A stretch of DNA of 64,000 bases from Neostapfia colusana. Lineage: Eukaryota; Streptophyta; Magnoliopsida; Poales; Poaceae. Below are positions 54,184 to 64,000 of the stretch, piece by piece. Position 1 is the stretch's first letter; each line of letters starts with the position of its first letter. Made by a program: the position numbers and the translations under genes. Location of the stretch: the NCBI GenBank assembly GCA_030760725.1, contig JASWHV010000012.1, positions 54,033,652 to 54,097,651 on the forward strand. The letters run 5' to 3'. The notes under the pieces were generated by a model. It saw only the letters and a list, made by a program, of their open reading frames with translations, did no database searches and was not told the DNA's origin.

Positions 54184-54465
54184 CACGCGTCCGGCGGGGC
54201 CAGACCTCCCTCTCCTCAGAGGAGAGCTCCGGGCTCGCCACGTGGCCAGCAGAAGCCGGACCTCCGCCTCCGCGGTGGAGAGGTCCGAAGGTGCCACGTG
54301 TCCAGCGGGGCCGGACCTCCCTCTCCTCAGAGGAGAGCTCCGGGGCCGCCACGTGGCTGACAAAAGCCGGACCTTCCCCTCCGCGGGGAGAGATCCGAAG
54401 GCTTCACGTGTCCTACGGGGCCGGACCCTCCTATCCTCTGAGGAGAGCTCCGGGCCCGCCACGTG
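54184..54465. repeat. G-box tandem array in the B-plus 5' LTR
   Basis: CACGCG at 54184, then CACGTG at 54239, 54295, 54350, 54405 and 54460: six boxes with a period of 55-56 bp. Alternate units read CACGTGTCC and CACGTGGC, both containing the ABRE-type core ACGTG(G/T)C. Between them sit CTCTCCTCAGAGGAGAG-type inverted repeats. Confidence 0.9.
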
Positions 54466-54868
54466 TCCAGCAGAAGAGTGCTGCCTGCCCCCGAGCGGTA
54501 GGCAGCGGGCGTAAAGACGCCCCATACCTTGCCCGTACAATGTATTCAAGGCCCGCACCTTCCCAAGACGCGGAGACGCGGAGCACGCCTCTGTCAGGTG
54601 CCACTGCGCCCAGTCGCATCACAGACTGGCGCACGGTGCCAGAACCTGCCAGCCAATAAACACAGCGACAAGACATCCCCTGCCGCCTTCGCCGTCATCA
54701 ACCACTACGACTAGCAGGCGGCATGGGGAGGGCGGCAAGACGAAGACTCAGAAGCCTTCGCTAGAGACAACTACCGACGTAACTGCAGATACGATAGTCG
54801 GCAGGCAATCTCCCCGGGACCACCTGTCGGGTCCCGGGCCCCCCTGGTAAGCCACGCGAGCCCTGGAC

Positions 54869-54877
54869 TATAAAAGG
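54869..54877 (+). promoter_or_regulatory. LTR TATA box of B-plus
   Basis: TATAAAAGG followed by CTCGGGTAGG. It is conserved in B-minus (5154-5146, minus strand), about 400 bp downstream of the G-box array. Confidence 0.65.
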
Positions 54878-55207
54878 CTCGGGTAGGCAACGTTAGCAAG
54901 GGTTCGGACTCTAGCCATTTGCACACTGGAGTCGCTCTCTAGCAACTCATACCCTAGGTGTAACTCACCCTCAAGCTCAGGACTCCGGTTCTGAGCAACA
55001 AGCAATACAGCGAGCACCTCAGCTCGCCGTGGACGTAGGGTTTTACGCTCCGGTGGCCCGAACCACGTAAAACTCGCCGTGTCAAGCTCTTCCCAAACTC
55101 GTTCTTACGCTCAAGCTCTCCGCAAGTGACTAGCCCCTCCGAAAAAGAACCTCCGCGGGCTGCCCAGTGCAGGTCCGGGGGAAGTGTCGACCACACACTT
55201 CGACATT

Positions 55208-55225
55208 TGGCGCGCCAGGTAGGGG
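55208..55225 (+). promoter_or_regulatory. B-plus primer-binding site
   Basis: TGGCGCGCCAGGTAGGGG, two bases after the LTR end. From memory this complements the 3' end of a plant tRNA-Arg(CCU); the tRNA assignment should be checked against a tRNA set. It differs from the initiator-Met site used by families A and C. Confidence 0.75.
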
Positions 55226-55234
55226 GCTTTTCCC

Positions 55235-56860
55235 TTGCGCGATGAGCTTCTGCCAACGAAGATGACCAAGCTTCCTTCAGAGGCAAGCTCTCCTCCCCCG
55301 CGTTCACGACGGACCGTGACTAGCGGGGAGTACGTGTTGACACACTCTGGACGGAGTGTGTCGGCGCAAGCTGGAAGCCAGCAGCCGACTCCGGCAATGC
55401 AGGCTCCAGCTAGCGTAAGACCTTCTGCGGCGCTGGGCATTCTCCACGGGGGCGCGCTAGCTGCAGCAAGAGCGCTACTGCGCAATCCGCCTGCTGGGGA
55501 CGCGCCTCAGGCAGCGACCCAGCAGTGGATTCACGAGGTAGACCGCCTCGTCGTCGCCGCCACAAACCCTCGACTTTGGCGGGGACGACGCTCCGGCCAA
55601 CCGGCTGTGTCGCTGACGCGCACGCCAACGGTTGACTGACAGACGGCGGATTCCAGCTCCACCAGGCTTCAGTCGACGGACCTGGGGACAGAGCTGGAAC
55701 GGTGCCACTTGGGCCAGGATGCCCGGGTGTACCTCGGGCGACGTCGAGAAAGGCGTCGCAACCAAGAGGCTGGCAACAGCATGACATCAGCCTCAACCCA
55801 GCCTGAGGCGCAGACCTTCGCCGCGTGATCTCTGCCCCAGGCGTACGCCGTGCAGCATATGCCACAGCCATATGCCCTGCAAACGGCGTCCCCAGTCTAT
55901 GGCGCAGCCTTGCCCATATCGGGGTACACTGTGCCAGCGGCGAACCAAGCGTTCGCGGCACCAACGCCTGCAGCAACAGGAGCAGGATGTGCGGCCCTTG
56001 CGCCCCACCTTCGCTTCGCGAGGTGGCCGCGCAAGTTTCGGCCGCACCTGCCCGAGAAGTATGACGGCAGCGTCAACCCGGCGGAGTTTCTCCAGATCTA
56101 CTCCACCGCCGTACTTGCCGCAGGAGGGGATGAGGCCGTCATGGCCAATTACTTCCCCGTCGCCTTGACCGGCCCAGCCCGGTCTTGGCTCATGAACCTC
56201 CCCCAGGGCTCCATACCGTCCTGGGGAGAGCTCCGCCAGCAGTTCATCGCCAACTTCGGCAGTTCCTACACCCGGCCTGGCACAGAGCTCGACCTCCACG
56301 CCATCCGGCAACAACCTGGAGAGTCGCTGCGCTCCTTCATCCAGCGGTTCTCCCAGGTGCGGAACACCATCCCACACATCCAAAATTCTTCTGTGGTGGT
56401 GGCGTTCCGGCAAGGCGTCCGGGACAAGAAGATGCTCGAGAAGCTCGTGACCAGAGAGGTCCGTGATGTCTCCGAGCTCTTCAGCCTGGCAGACAAGTGC
56501 GCCAGAGCAGCCGAAGGGCGGAGCTGGCACTCGCTGCCGACCTCCGAGTCAGGAGGACAGCCCGGGTCTGGCGCTGCTTCCTATGGAGGCAGCAAGAAGG
56601 CCAAGAACCGAGGCAGTGGCAAGATGGAATCGCCAACCACAGCCCCCGTCGCCGCAGCAGCGGCACCCAGTGGAGCTCGGGGGCCGCGCCCCGACAAGAG
56701 GCAGCGACAGTCACCAGCCCCAGAAGGTGACCAAGACAAGCTATGCCCCGTGCACGGCAGCTGTCGCCATACTACTGCCGAGTGCCGGGAGATCCGGAAG
56801 CTCGCGGAGCGCTTCCGCAAAGGGAAGCAGCAGCGGACTGATGCTCCACCCTTCCGCTAG
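55235..56860 (+). pseudogene. B-plus gag, three in-frame stops
   Basis: One frame runs from Met 55235 (or 55262) through stops TGA 55637-55639 and TGA 55826-55828 to TAG 56858-56860, then on into protease. The gag core is at about 56010-56500 (FRPHLPEKYDGSVNPAEFLQ, SWLMNLPQGSIPSWGELRQQ), followed by a Ser/Pro/Ala-rich stretch and a non-canonical zinc-binding motif CPVHGSCRHTTAEC near 56743. All three stops can arise from Arg CGA or Gln CAG by C-to-T. Gag forms the cytoplasmic particle in which reverse transcription takes place. Confidence 0.85.
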
Positions 56861-57793
56861 AGGGAGGACAAGCAGAAGGTCGACGTCCCAGACAGCGTCG
56901 ACCACCAAGTGGAGTTCCAGGAGCCTCAGCGCACCGTGAAGGCGGTGCGCAACCATGAGGACTCCAGCTCCAGCGATGATGAGCGTCGAAAGAAGCTCTA
57001 CGTCATATACGGCGGGTCCGTCGACCCCTCGTCCCGAAGTGCAGTTAAGACTCTGCGCCGAGCGGTAGCGTCGGTGGCTCCACTCCCAAGTGCCGAACCG
57101 CACCTCAAGTGGATGGGAACCCCCATCAGCTTTGACGCCTCTGACTGCCCCAGGAACATGGCTGGGGCCGGCCAACTACCGCTCTTGGTAGCACCCACCA
57201 TCGCCAACGTGAGGATGTACCACGTTTTGGTAGATGGCGGAGCTGGGTTGAACCTCATCAGCCGTGCAGCTTTCCAGAAGCTGCACATCCCAATGGCCAA
57301 GCTCACCCTGTCGAGTCCGTTCTCAGGGGTAGGGCCGGGACAGGTCGTTCCCTACAGCAACATCAGCCTCCCGGTGACCTTCGGAGCTCCGGACAGCTAT
57401 CGGACAGAATACATTCTGTTCGACGTAGCGGAGATCGACCTCCCCTTCAACGCCATAATTGGCAGGCCAGCCCTGTACCGATTCATGGCAGTAGCCCACT
57501 ACGGCTACCTCGTCCTGAAGATGCCTACACCAACAGGCGTCCTCAGGATTCATGGAGACCGCACTGCTGCAGTATCGGCCTTGGAAAAACTCCAAGCGCT
57601 TGCAACAGCTGGAGCACCAGCCCCTGGAAGTGCAGAACCAAACCAGCTCCACCCGAGTGCGCGCCGCCGTGCCTCCGCCACCACACCTCGGGTGCAACCC
57701 CTCGACGAGGGCGACGTCCCCTTAAAGGTCGTCCAAGTCGGCGCCGAAGCCACCCAGACCACCCGGGTAGCCGGGGGCCTGGATAGCAAATAG
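56861..57793 (+). pseudogene. B-plus protease region
   Basis: It is in frame with gag and ends at TAG 57791-57793. The aspartic protease motif is HVLVDGGAGLNLIS near 57222, with DGG in place of the DSG seen in family A; later IIGRPALYRFMAV near 57455 is the second conserved block. A downstream linker joins RT. The stop directly before FAWQPSQMPG, the conserved entry to Tat-type RT, blocks the polyprotein. Confidence 0.85.
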
Positions 57794-59560
57794 GAAGGTG
57801 CGCTCGTCACCTTCCTCCGGCACAACGTTGACGTGTTTGCATGGCAGCCGTCACAGATGCCGGGGATCCCTAGGGAGGTGATCGAGCACCACTTAAAGGT
57901 CTTCCCCGACGCCCGGCCAGTTCAGCAGAAGCCCCGCAAGCAGTCCATCGAGCGGCAAAACTTCATTCGCGAAGAAATCAAGAAGCTGTTGGACGCTGGC
58001 TTCATACGGGAAGTCCACCACCCCCGGTGGTTGTCGAACCCCGTCGTTGTCCCGAAGGCCGGCGGGAAGCTCCGGATGTGCATCGACTACACCAGTCTCA
58101 ATAAGGAATGTCCCAAAGATCCATTCCCTCTCCATAGAATAGATCAAATAGTAGACTCAACATCAGGCTGCGATATGCTGTGCTTCCTAGACGCCTACTC
58201 GGGTTTCCATCAGATCCCCATGTCTAGAGAAGATGAAGAACACACCTCCTTCATAACAGTAGATGGCCTCTATTGTTATGTCTCTATGCCTTACGGCCTA
58301 AAGAATGCTCTCCCCACTTTTGTGCGTGCAATGCACAAAACCTTTGGAGAGTTAATAAGAGACTTAGTTGAGGTGTACGTCGATGACATCGTTGTCAAGG
58401 TCAGGCAGGGTTCATCTTTGTTAGATAACCTAGCCTTAGTTTTTGACAAATTGCGCTCTACGCGCACCAAGCTGAACCCCGACAAATGTGTGTTCGGTGT
58501 ATCCTCTGGGAAGCTCTTAGGATTCCTGGTCTCGCACCGGGGGATTGAGGCCAACCCAGAGAAGATCAAGGCCATCGACTTGATGCGGCCTCCTGCCCGC
58601 ATCAAAGATGTCCAGAAACTCACGGGATGCCTAGCCGCGCTGAGTCGGTTTATACCGAGGCTAGCAGAGCGGGCACTTCCCTTCTTTAAGCTCCTGCGCA
58701 AATCCGGTCCATTTGCCTGGACTGGCGAAGCAGAAGAGGCTTTCCAGGAGTTGAAGCGACTCCTGACGACCCTACCCATCATGGTAGCCCCAGAGCCCGG
58801 AGAGCACCTGTTGCTCTACATCGCGGCGACAACTGAAGTGGTGAGTATGGTCCTCGTCGCAGAGCGGCCGGACCTCTCATCTTTACAGCCTGCTCCGGCA
58901 GCAGAAGACAGACACCAGGAGGCCCCGCAGGACCAAGACGGTTTCCCGGACCTCCGAGACAACCTCCCGGAGGTCCAGGGCGGCCTCCCGGACCTCCAAG
59001 ACAACCCCCCGGGGGTCCAGTGGGACCCCCCGGGGGCCCAACGGGACCTCCCGGAGATTCAGCAGGACCCTCCGGGAGGCCAAGACGGCTTAAGAGCTTC
59101 TAGGTTCCAACTCCCGGAAGCCCCCCTGGACCCACTCACCTCCAGCGGGCCAGGGCCAATGGATGAAGACCTTCCAGACCTAAGAGAGAGGGTTCGAACC
59201 ATCCAGAGACCTGTCTACTACATCAGCGAAGTACTTCACGATGCCAAGACAAGGTACCTAGAAGTCCACAAGCTGCTGTATGCAGTGCTCTTGGCGTCTA
59301 GGAAGCTCCGCCACTACTTTCAGGCCCACCGGGTCTCGGTAGTCACCTCCTATCCGCTGAAGACGATCCTTCACAGCCCCCATGCGACTGGCAACGTCAC
59401 TAAATGGGCAGCGGAGCTGGCGGAGTTCGAGCTGGATTTCCTCCCTCGCCATGCAGTCAAAAGCCAATCGCTGGCTGACTTCATGGCAGAGTGGACACCA
59501 ACGAAGGCTGACCCAGGGGCCACGAAGACGGTGAACCAGAGCGCCGAGCTCCGGTCTTCA
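57794..59560 (+). pseudogene. B-plus reverse transcriptase and RNase H
   Basis: It is in frame with protease after the TAG; the open part starts at Met 57833. RT motifs are FIREVHHPRWLSNPVVVPKA, MCIDYTSLNKECPKDPFPL, FLDAYSGFHQIPM and catalytic EVYVDDIVVK near 58370. The first RNase H follows (LLLYIAATTEVVSMVLVAER, about 58808) but is split by about 300 bp of Pro/Gln/Leu/Asp-rich repeats (58890-59190) before RPVYYISEVLHDAKTRYLE and PLKTILHSPHATGNVTKWAA. A one-base change near 59555 shifts the frame; the ORF then continues out of frame to 59833. Confidence 0.9.
58890..59190 (+). repeat. In-frame minisatellite inside B-plus RNase H
   Basis: Degenerate units related to GACCTCCCGGAGGTCCAG are repeated about ten times and encode variants of DLPEIQ / NLPEVQ / DPPGGQ. 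The array lies between the start and the middle of the first RNase H. It keeps the reading frame throughout. Confidence 0.75.
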
Positions 59561-61398
59561 CCGAGCCCCACTGGACGTTCTTCTTCGACGGCTCCTCGCG
59601 AAAGCAGGGGGCCGGTGCCGGCGTACTGCTTCTCATGCCATCAGGGGAGCAGTTTGGGTACATGGTGCGTCTCAATTTTAAGGCAACCAACAACATGGCA
59701 GAGTATGAAGCACTCATCTTTGGCCTGCAGACAACCCTGTCTCTGGGCGCTCGCTAGTTGTTGGCACAGGGCGACTCCCAGCTGGTTATCAAACAAGTTA
59801 AGGGCGAATGCTCCTCCAATGACCCACAGCTAGCTGCTTATCTGCTTCATGTGCAGATGTTGGAGAAAGACTTCCTCGCCTTGGACCTGCGCCACGTACC
59901 GCGCGCTGGCAATGCCGCAGCCGACGACCTTTCAATGAAGGCTTCCACCGGAGCTCCCGTGCCCGAAGGAGTCTTCGAGAGGAAGTTGCTGCGGCCCTCA
60001 GCCCGGCCCGCCGAGCCAGGCGAAGGGGGCTGGACCAGCACCTCGAAGCTGGCGGTCCCGGCGGCCCTGCAACCATGGATGCCGCCAAGGATCGTAAGCG
60101 TCACTGGGGACTCCGTGCAACCCAGCGCTCAAGATCCAGGAGCTCAAGTCAGACCTGATGCATGGATCACGGAGATCCGGGACTACTTGAAAGACAACAT
60201 CCTCCCTGATGAACATGCAACCGCTGAACGGATCGTGCGTATGGCTAAGAGATACGCGCTGGTGGAAGGGGATCTCTACCGGCGTGGCACCAACCACGTC
60301 CTATTGCGGTGCATAACCCAGGGGGAAGGCTGCGACTTGCTCGCTGAGATCCATGGAGGCGAATGTGGGAGTCACTCTTCCTCACGCACGCTTGTCGGTA
60401 AAGCCTTTCGGCATGGCTTCTACTGGCCGACAGCACTCCAGGATGCCGTCAAGTTGGTCGAGAGCTGCAAGGCGTGCCAGTTCCACGCCAAGCAGATCCA
60501 TACACCGGCTCAGGCGGTACAGATGATCCCACCCTCGTGGCCATTTGCCGTGTGGGGGTTGGACATCCTGGGACCATTCCCCAGAGCCATCGGGGGATTC
60601 CGGTACCTCTATGTCGCCATCGACAAGTTCACCAAGTGGCCGGAAGCCGCACCAGTTGTCACCATCAACAAGCAGTCAGCAGTAAAGTTCATCAAGTCGA
60701 TTATCTGCCGGTTCGGGGTCCCGAACAGAATCATCACTGACAACGGGACCCAGTTCACTAGCGCAGCCTTCCAAGACTACTGCGAAGACCTCGGCATCCA
60801 GGTGTGCTATGCCTCTGTTGCTCACCCAAAGAGCAATGGACAAGTCGAGAGGGCCAACGCCGAGATTCTCCGGGACCTCAAGACCCGCACCTATGCCAGC
60901 CTGAAGAAACATGGTGCCAATTGGGTGGACGAGCTTCCGAACACACTATGGGCTAACCGGACATCCCAGAGCCGGGCCACCGGAGAGACACCCTTCTTCA
61001 TGGTGTATGGGGCCGAAGCTGTGCTTCCCCCAGAGATCACCATGAAGTCTCACCGTGTCCGAGCTTACGACGAAGCCGCGCAGGACAACCTCCGGCGCGG
61101 AGACATCGACCTTGTCGACGAGGTCCGATTGCATGCAGCACTCCGTAACGCACGGTACAGACAAGCGCTCCGCCGCTACAACCAGAGGTCTGTGCGTGCC
61201 CGGGAGCTGCAGGAAGGCGACCTGGTGCTGCAGCGCATACTTTCTCGTGAAGGGACCCACAAACTCTCCCCTAGTTGGGAAGGTCCCTTCCGAGTCACAA
61301 AAGTGTGCCGTCCCGGGTGCGTACTCCTTTCCACCAAGGATGGGGAGCCACTCCCGAACCCTTGGAACATTGAACACCTCCGTAAGTTCTACCCCTAG
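59561..61398 (+). pseudogene. B-plus second RNase H (aRNase H) and integrase
   Basis: In the shifted frame, FTEPHWTFFFDGSSRKQGAG (from about 59557) begins an archaeal-like RNase H, continuing with NNMAEYEALIFGL, a TAG at 59755-59757, then GDSQLVIKQVKGE and ending near 59945. A second RNase H of this type is a hallmark of Tat-lineage elements. Integrase follows: zinc-binding GECGSHSSSRTLVGKAF..SCKACQ (about 60360-60480), catalytic core Asp in LDILGPFP, Asp in ITDNGTQFTS and Glu in GQVERANAEI, and C-terminal SPSWEGPFRVTKVCRPG. From 59758 to 61398 (546 codons) it is open. No chromodomain is present. Confidence 0.9.
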
Positions 61399-62096
61399 AG
61401 CAATAATAGGACAGTCTCTTCTTTTTGTAATAGATTCCATAGAGTCCAGGAACAGCGCTCGGAGCAGCTAAGCCTCAGGGGACGGTACAGGACTACGTTC
61501 GGCTTCGCCTGGTTCCGACCCCAAGCGCGTAGAGTATTGCTTCCCTTCTTAATGGGGCGGGTCGTGGCCTCCATGTATAGACTGCCTTCCTCCTATGGAA
61601 ATTTATATGAAAAGAAACCTGTCCTACTTTGCTCTTCCCTTGTGCTCATTTAAATTACGTATTAAATTTTTATGACTGCACTTTCGGCGTATGCTCACCA
61701 TGCGCTCGGCACCCTCTTCTCATTCTCACCTCTAGTCGGCATTTGCTACCCTACAAAAGGCGGTTGCGTGGGAGGTACGTGCCGATAGCCAGGGGGGCCC
61801 CGAGCTCCCGGCACTTCGCGCACTATAGTCCCCAAGCACCGTACAAGTGAATGGGGACCGTAAGCCAAATAAGACTATGAAATAGAGGAGGGGGAGCCCC
61901 CAAGGAGAATTACGTTTCCCTTACTTGTGTGCAGGACCTCTCGGCCTCAGCTCTCCGCAGGAGTATGGTAGGTGCACCCAACCAATGGGACACACCTACC
62001 AGGGGGCCGCTACGGGATCACGCAAGACCGGAGCTCCAAGGTAAGACCGAAGAATCCGAACCTCGCCACCTCCGCAGGGGCGAGACCCGAAGGTCC

Positions 62097-62270
62097 CACG
62101 TGTCCAGCAGGGCGGACCTCCCCCTCCCCAGAGGGGGGCTACGAGCCCACCACGTGGCCAGCAGAAGCCGGACCTCCCCCCCTCTCCGCGGGGAGAGGTC
62201 CGAAGGCTCCACGTGTCCCGAGGGGACGGACCTCCCTCTCCTCAGGGGAGAGCTCCGGGTCCTCCACGTG
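62097..62270. repeat. Internal G-box array of B-plus
   Basis: CACGTG at 62097, 62151, 62210 and 62265, spacing 54-59 bp, with the same flanking GGACCTCC and GGAGAGCTCC blocks as the LTR array. All four boxes are intact. Confidence 0.85.
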
Positions 62271-62572
62271 GCTAGCAGGCCCGAACCTCCCCATTCTCAT
62301 GGGGCGGGTCCTAGAGACCTCAGGGGCCCTTAATACAGTAAGGACCCGGGGAAGGTGTCTGTGCAGAGCTTCGAGATTGGTCAAGGCCTCTGAGTACCTT
62401 GCGGAGCTAAGGACTCGGCCAGGCAAAACCATGAGGAAGACAAAAAGCATCACAGGCACAAACAATCAAGAGAGTCTATTTATTCATGGCTCCACGAGCT
62501 GGGCTACAGACTCACACACACAAAAAAACCTAGGATCCCCGGCTTCAACCCTAGCGGCGTTCTCCCGCTCCG

Positions 62573-62890
62573 TGACCCGAGCACGGAGATCTCCTCGGCC
62601 ACCACCAGCGCAAGAGCCGCTGTCATCAAGGATGCTTCTGAAGCCCCCTCTGCCGCTTCAATAGTTTCCTTGAAGACTCCTCTGACCCGAGCGCGGGGAT
62701 CACCCCGGCCATCACCAGCGCAAGGGCCGGTGTCATCAAGGATGCTTCTGAAGCCCCCTCCGCCGCTTCAGAAGTTTCCTTGGAGACTCTGCCGCCTGGA
62801 GTCCTCCTTGGTGCTTCAGCAGTTTCCTTGGAGACTCCTCCGCCTGAAGCTTCCTCGGCGTGTCAGCAGTTTCTTTGGAGACTCCACCGC
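62573..62890 (+). repeat. Tandem repeat in the B-plus 3' region
   Basis: Two units of exactly 120 bp start TGACCCGAGC at 62573 and 62693 and share CATCAAGGATGCTTCTGAAG. They are followed by shorter units with AGTTTCCTTGGAGACTC. On the minus strand the units keep open frames with repeated SPRKLLK- or VSKETAEA-like peptides, suggesting they are expanded relics of the antisense gene C-terminus. Confidence 0.7.
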
Positions 62891-63098
62891 CTGAGGAGAG
62901 AGGATGCGATGCCTGGGAACTTTCAGCCTGGACGCGGCGCCACCTCCAGAGGCAAGGCATGCAGGCTACCTGGATCCCTGACTTGGTGCAGACGTCGCCG
63001 CCGGAGGAAGTCGAGAGCGATTCTCCCTCGAAGGCGGGTTAGAAGCCATGGGAGGAGACAAGGTCGCAGGGACTCAAGGAAGGTGCAAGTGCTGGAAG

Positions 63099-63107
63099 CC
63101 TTATAAA
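63099..63107 (-). promoter_or_regulatory. Antisense TATA box in B-plus
   Basis: TTTATAAGG on the minus strand, in the position equivalent to TTTAAAAGG at 6339-6347 of B-minus. It is the likely core promoter of the antisense gene, retained although the gene itself is mostly gone. Confidence 0.5.
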
Positions 63108-63525
63108 GGGAACCTGCCCACGTTACGGCTTCCGCTTCACACTTTCCGGTTACGATTCAAAGCGACTCAAAATTCTTCGAATACACCGCATCGGCAACCG
63201 CTTCGGCTCCAAGACCGAGCGTCGATGACAGGTGGACCCAAGCCGCCCAGCTGAAGCGGTGGGTCAAGGAGTCAGTCTCCCAAGAAGACGAGCCGGCGAG
63301 GCGCTTCGACGGTTCCTGAAGAAAGCACCACAGCGTGCAGAAGTGGCAGTCTTGGGAACCGCCGCAGTAAAAGCAACCATCAAGTGGGCGCACGCTCCCA
63401 TGATCCCACGACTGTTCGTGCTCCGGCAGCGGTCAATGCGGGACTTAGAGAAAGTGCGCGGAACAGAAGAGACGGAGGCCCCACCTCGGGCTCGCTATCT
63501 CCCCCGAGATGGGCCCGGGGGCCAC

Positions 63526-64000
63526 TGTCGGTACCCGCGATATGGGGTACCCCCGCGCACAGGGGAAAATGCCTAAGGATCTTGCCCTTCTCCGCAGGGA
63601 GAGCTCCAAAGGCGCCACGTGTCCGGCGGGGCCAGACCTCCCTCTCCTCAGAGGAGAGCTCCGGGCTCGCCACGTGGCCTGCAGAAGCCGGACCTCCCCC
63701 TCCGCGGTGGAGAGGTCCGAAGGCGCCACGTGTCCAGCGGGGCCGGACCTCCCTCTCCTCTGAGGAGAGCTCCGGGGCCACCACGTGGCCGACAAAAGCC
63801 GGACCTCCCCCTCCGTGGGGAGAGGTCCGAAGGCTCCACGTGTCCTGCGGGGCCGGACCCCCCCTCTCCTCTGAGGAGAGCTCCGGGCCTGCCACGTGTC
63901 CAGCAGAAGAGCGCTGCCTGCCCCCGAGCGGTAGGCAGCGGGCGTAAAGACACCCCATACCTTGCCCGTACAAGGTATTCAAGGCCCGCGCCTTCCCAAG
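63526..64000 (+). mobile_element. B-plus 3' LTR, first 475 bp
   Basis: It begins TGTCGGTACCCGCG after GGGGGCCAC and is cut by the window end. It matches 54094-54568 with about 24 differences, most of them transitions. Six intact G-boxes lie at 63616, 63671, 63727, 63782, 63837 and 63893 (period 55-56 bp). Confidence 0.92.
63616..63898. repeat. G-box tandem array in the B-plus 3' LTR
   Basis: Six CACGTG hexamers with steps of 55, 56, 55, 55 and 56 bp. The first one is CACGTG here but CACGCG in the 5' LTR. It is the most complete array in the window. Confidence 0.9.

Larger units (their letters stand above)
54094..55205 (+). mobile_element. B-plus 5' LTR (1112 bp)
   Basis: It starts TGTCGGTACCCGCG and ends ACACTTCGACA. 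A G-box array lies at 54184-54465, and TATAAAAGG at 54869-54877, 775 bp into the LTR. It matches the 3' LTR start at 63526 and, reversed, the B-minus LTR at 4807-5967. Confidence 0.92.
61399..63525 (+). other. B-plus long 3' internal region
   Basis: About 2.1 kb between integrase and the 3' LTR with no sense coding signal. It contains a GGTTCCGACCC motif near 61514, a G-box array at 62097-62270, a 120-bp tandem repeat at 62573-62812 with shorter degenerate units to about 62890, an antisense TATA box at 63107-63099, and the conserved purine-rich pre-LTR sequence. B-minus has an antisense gene here; only repeat-like relics remain in B-plus. Confidence 0.75.
54094..64000 (+). mobile_element. B-plus: Tat-lineage Gypsy element, truncated by the window end
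   Basis: 5' LTR 54094-55205, primer site 55208-55225, gag-pol 55235-61398, long 3' internal region 61399-63525, 3' LTR from 63526. It is inserted in the RT region of A3. The first 475 bp of the two LTRs differ at about 24 positions (about 5%), so it is older than A1. The polyprotein frame is broken by several stops and one frameshift. A second RNase H domain before integrase identifies the Tat lineage. Confidence 0.9.

Noticed and set aside
56858..57793. TAG codons between gag, protease and RT of B-plus as programmed read-through signals
   Set aside because: The same frame also has TGA codons within gag, and a frameshift and a further TAG downstream, so simple decay explains all of them better.

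Overview
The window is plant nuclear DNA, almost certainly from a grass (Poaceae). It has one spliced host gene at the left edge and then about 60 kb of nested transposable elements: two lineages of Ty3/Gypsy LTR retrotransposons (chromovirus and Tat) and a CACTA transposon. The species cannot be fixed from the sequence. No rRNA, tRNA, CRISPR or bacterial feature was seen.

Host gene (1-3235). The minus strand carries the 5' part of a plastid phosphoenolpyruvate/phosphate translocator (PPT). Exon 1 (2517-2882) encodes the transit peptide and first membrane segment; exons 2-4 lie at 830-952, 575-727 and 393-478, and the rest of the gene lies off the left edge. Intron 1 contains a foldback element. 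Upstream of the gene are a non-autonomous DNA transposon with long inverted repeats (3236-4394) and a possible SINE.

Nested retrotransposons (4807-64000). I name the families A (chromovirus with an extra upstream ORF, orf0), B (Tat lineage) and C (chromovirus without orf0). Outermost is B-minus: 3' LTR 4807-5967, internal part 5968-10660, pol tail 16734-17126. It is split by a truncated C element (10661-16733) and by a second C LTR (17127-19929). That C LTR is split by A2 (5' LTR from 19930, coding region 41354-46934, 3' LTR from 46976). The A2 5' LTR is itself split by A1 (20772-33452) and by a CACTA element (35803-40117). The A2 3' LTR is split by A3 (from 47129), and A3 is split by B-plus (54094 to beyond the window). 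The right-hand halves of B-minus, C, A2 and A3 should therefore lie beyond 64000.

A1 is the only intact retrotransposon. It has two 3433-bp LTRs, a 5-bp target duplication (CATAG), an initiator-Met tRNA primer site, an intact 259-aa orf0 and an intact 1489-aa gag-pol ORF ending in a chromodomain. The other copies carry stops, frameshifts and deletions, many of the stops being C-to-T changes.

Most notable observations: (1) the first 22 residues of orf0 align without gaps to the histone H3 N-terminal tail, keeping the lysine-9 module in its native register; (2) B and C, from different Gypsy lineages, carry very similar LTR arrays with a G-box (CACGTG) about every 55 bp; (3) B-minus holds a spliced, decayed antisense gene whose TATA-like promoter survives in B-plus; (4) the CACTA element has an open nine-exon accessory transposase gene but has lost one terminus.
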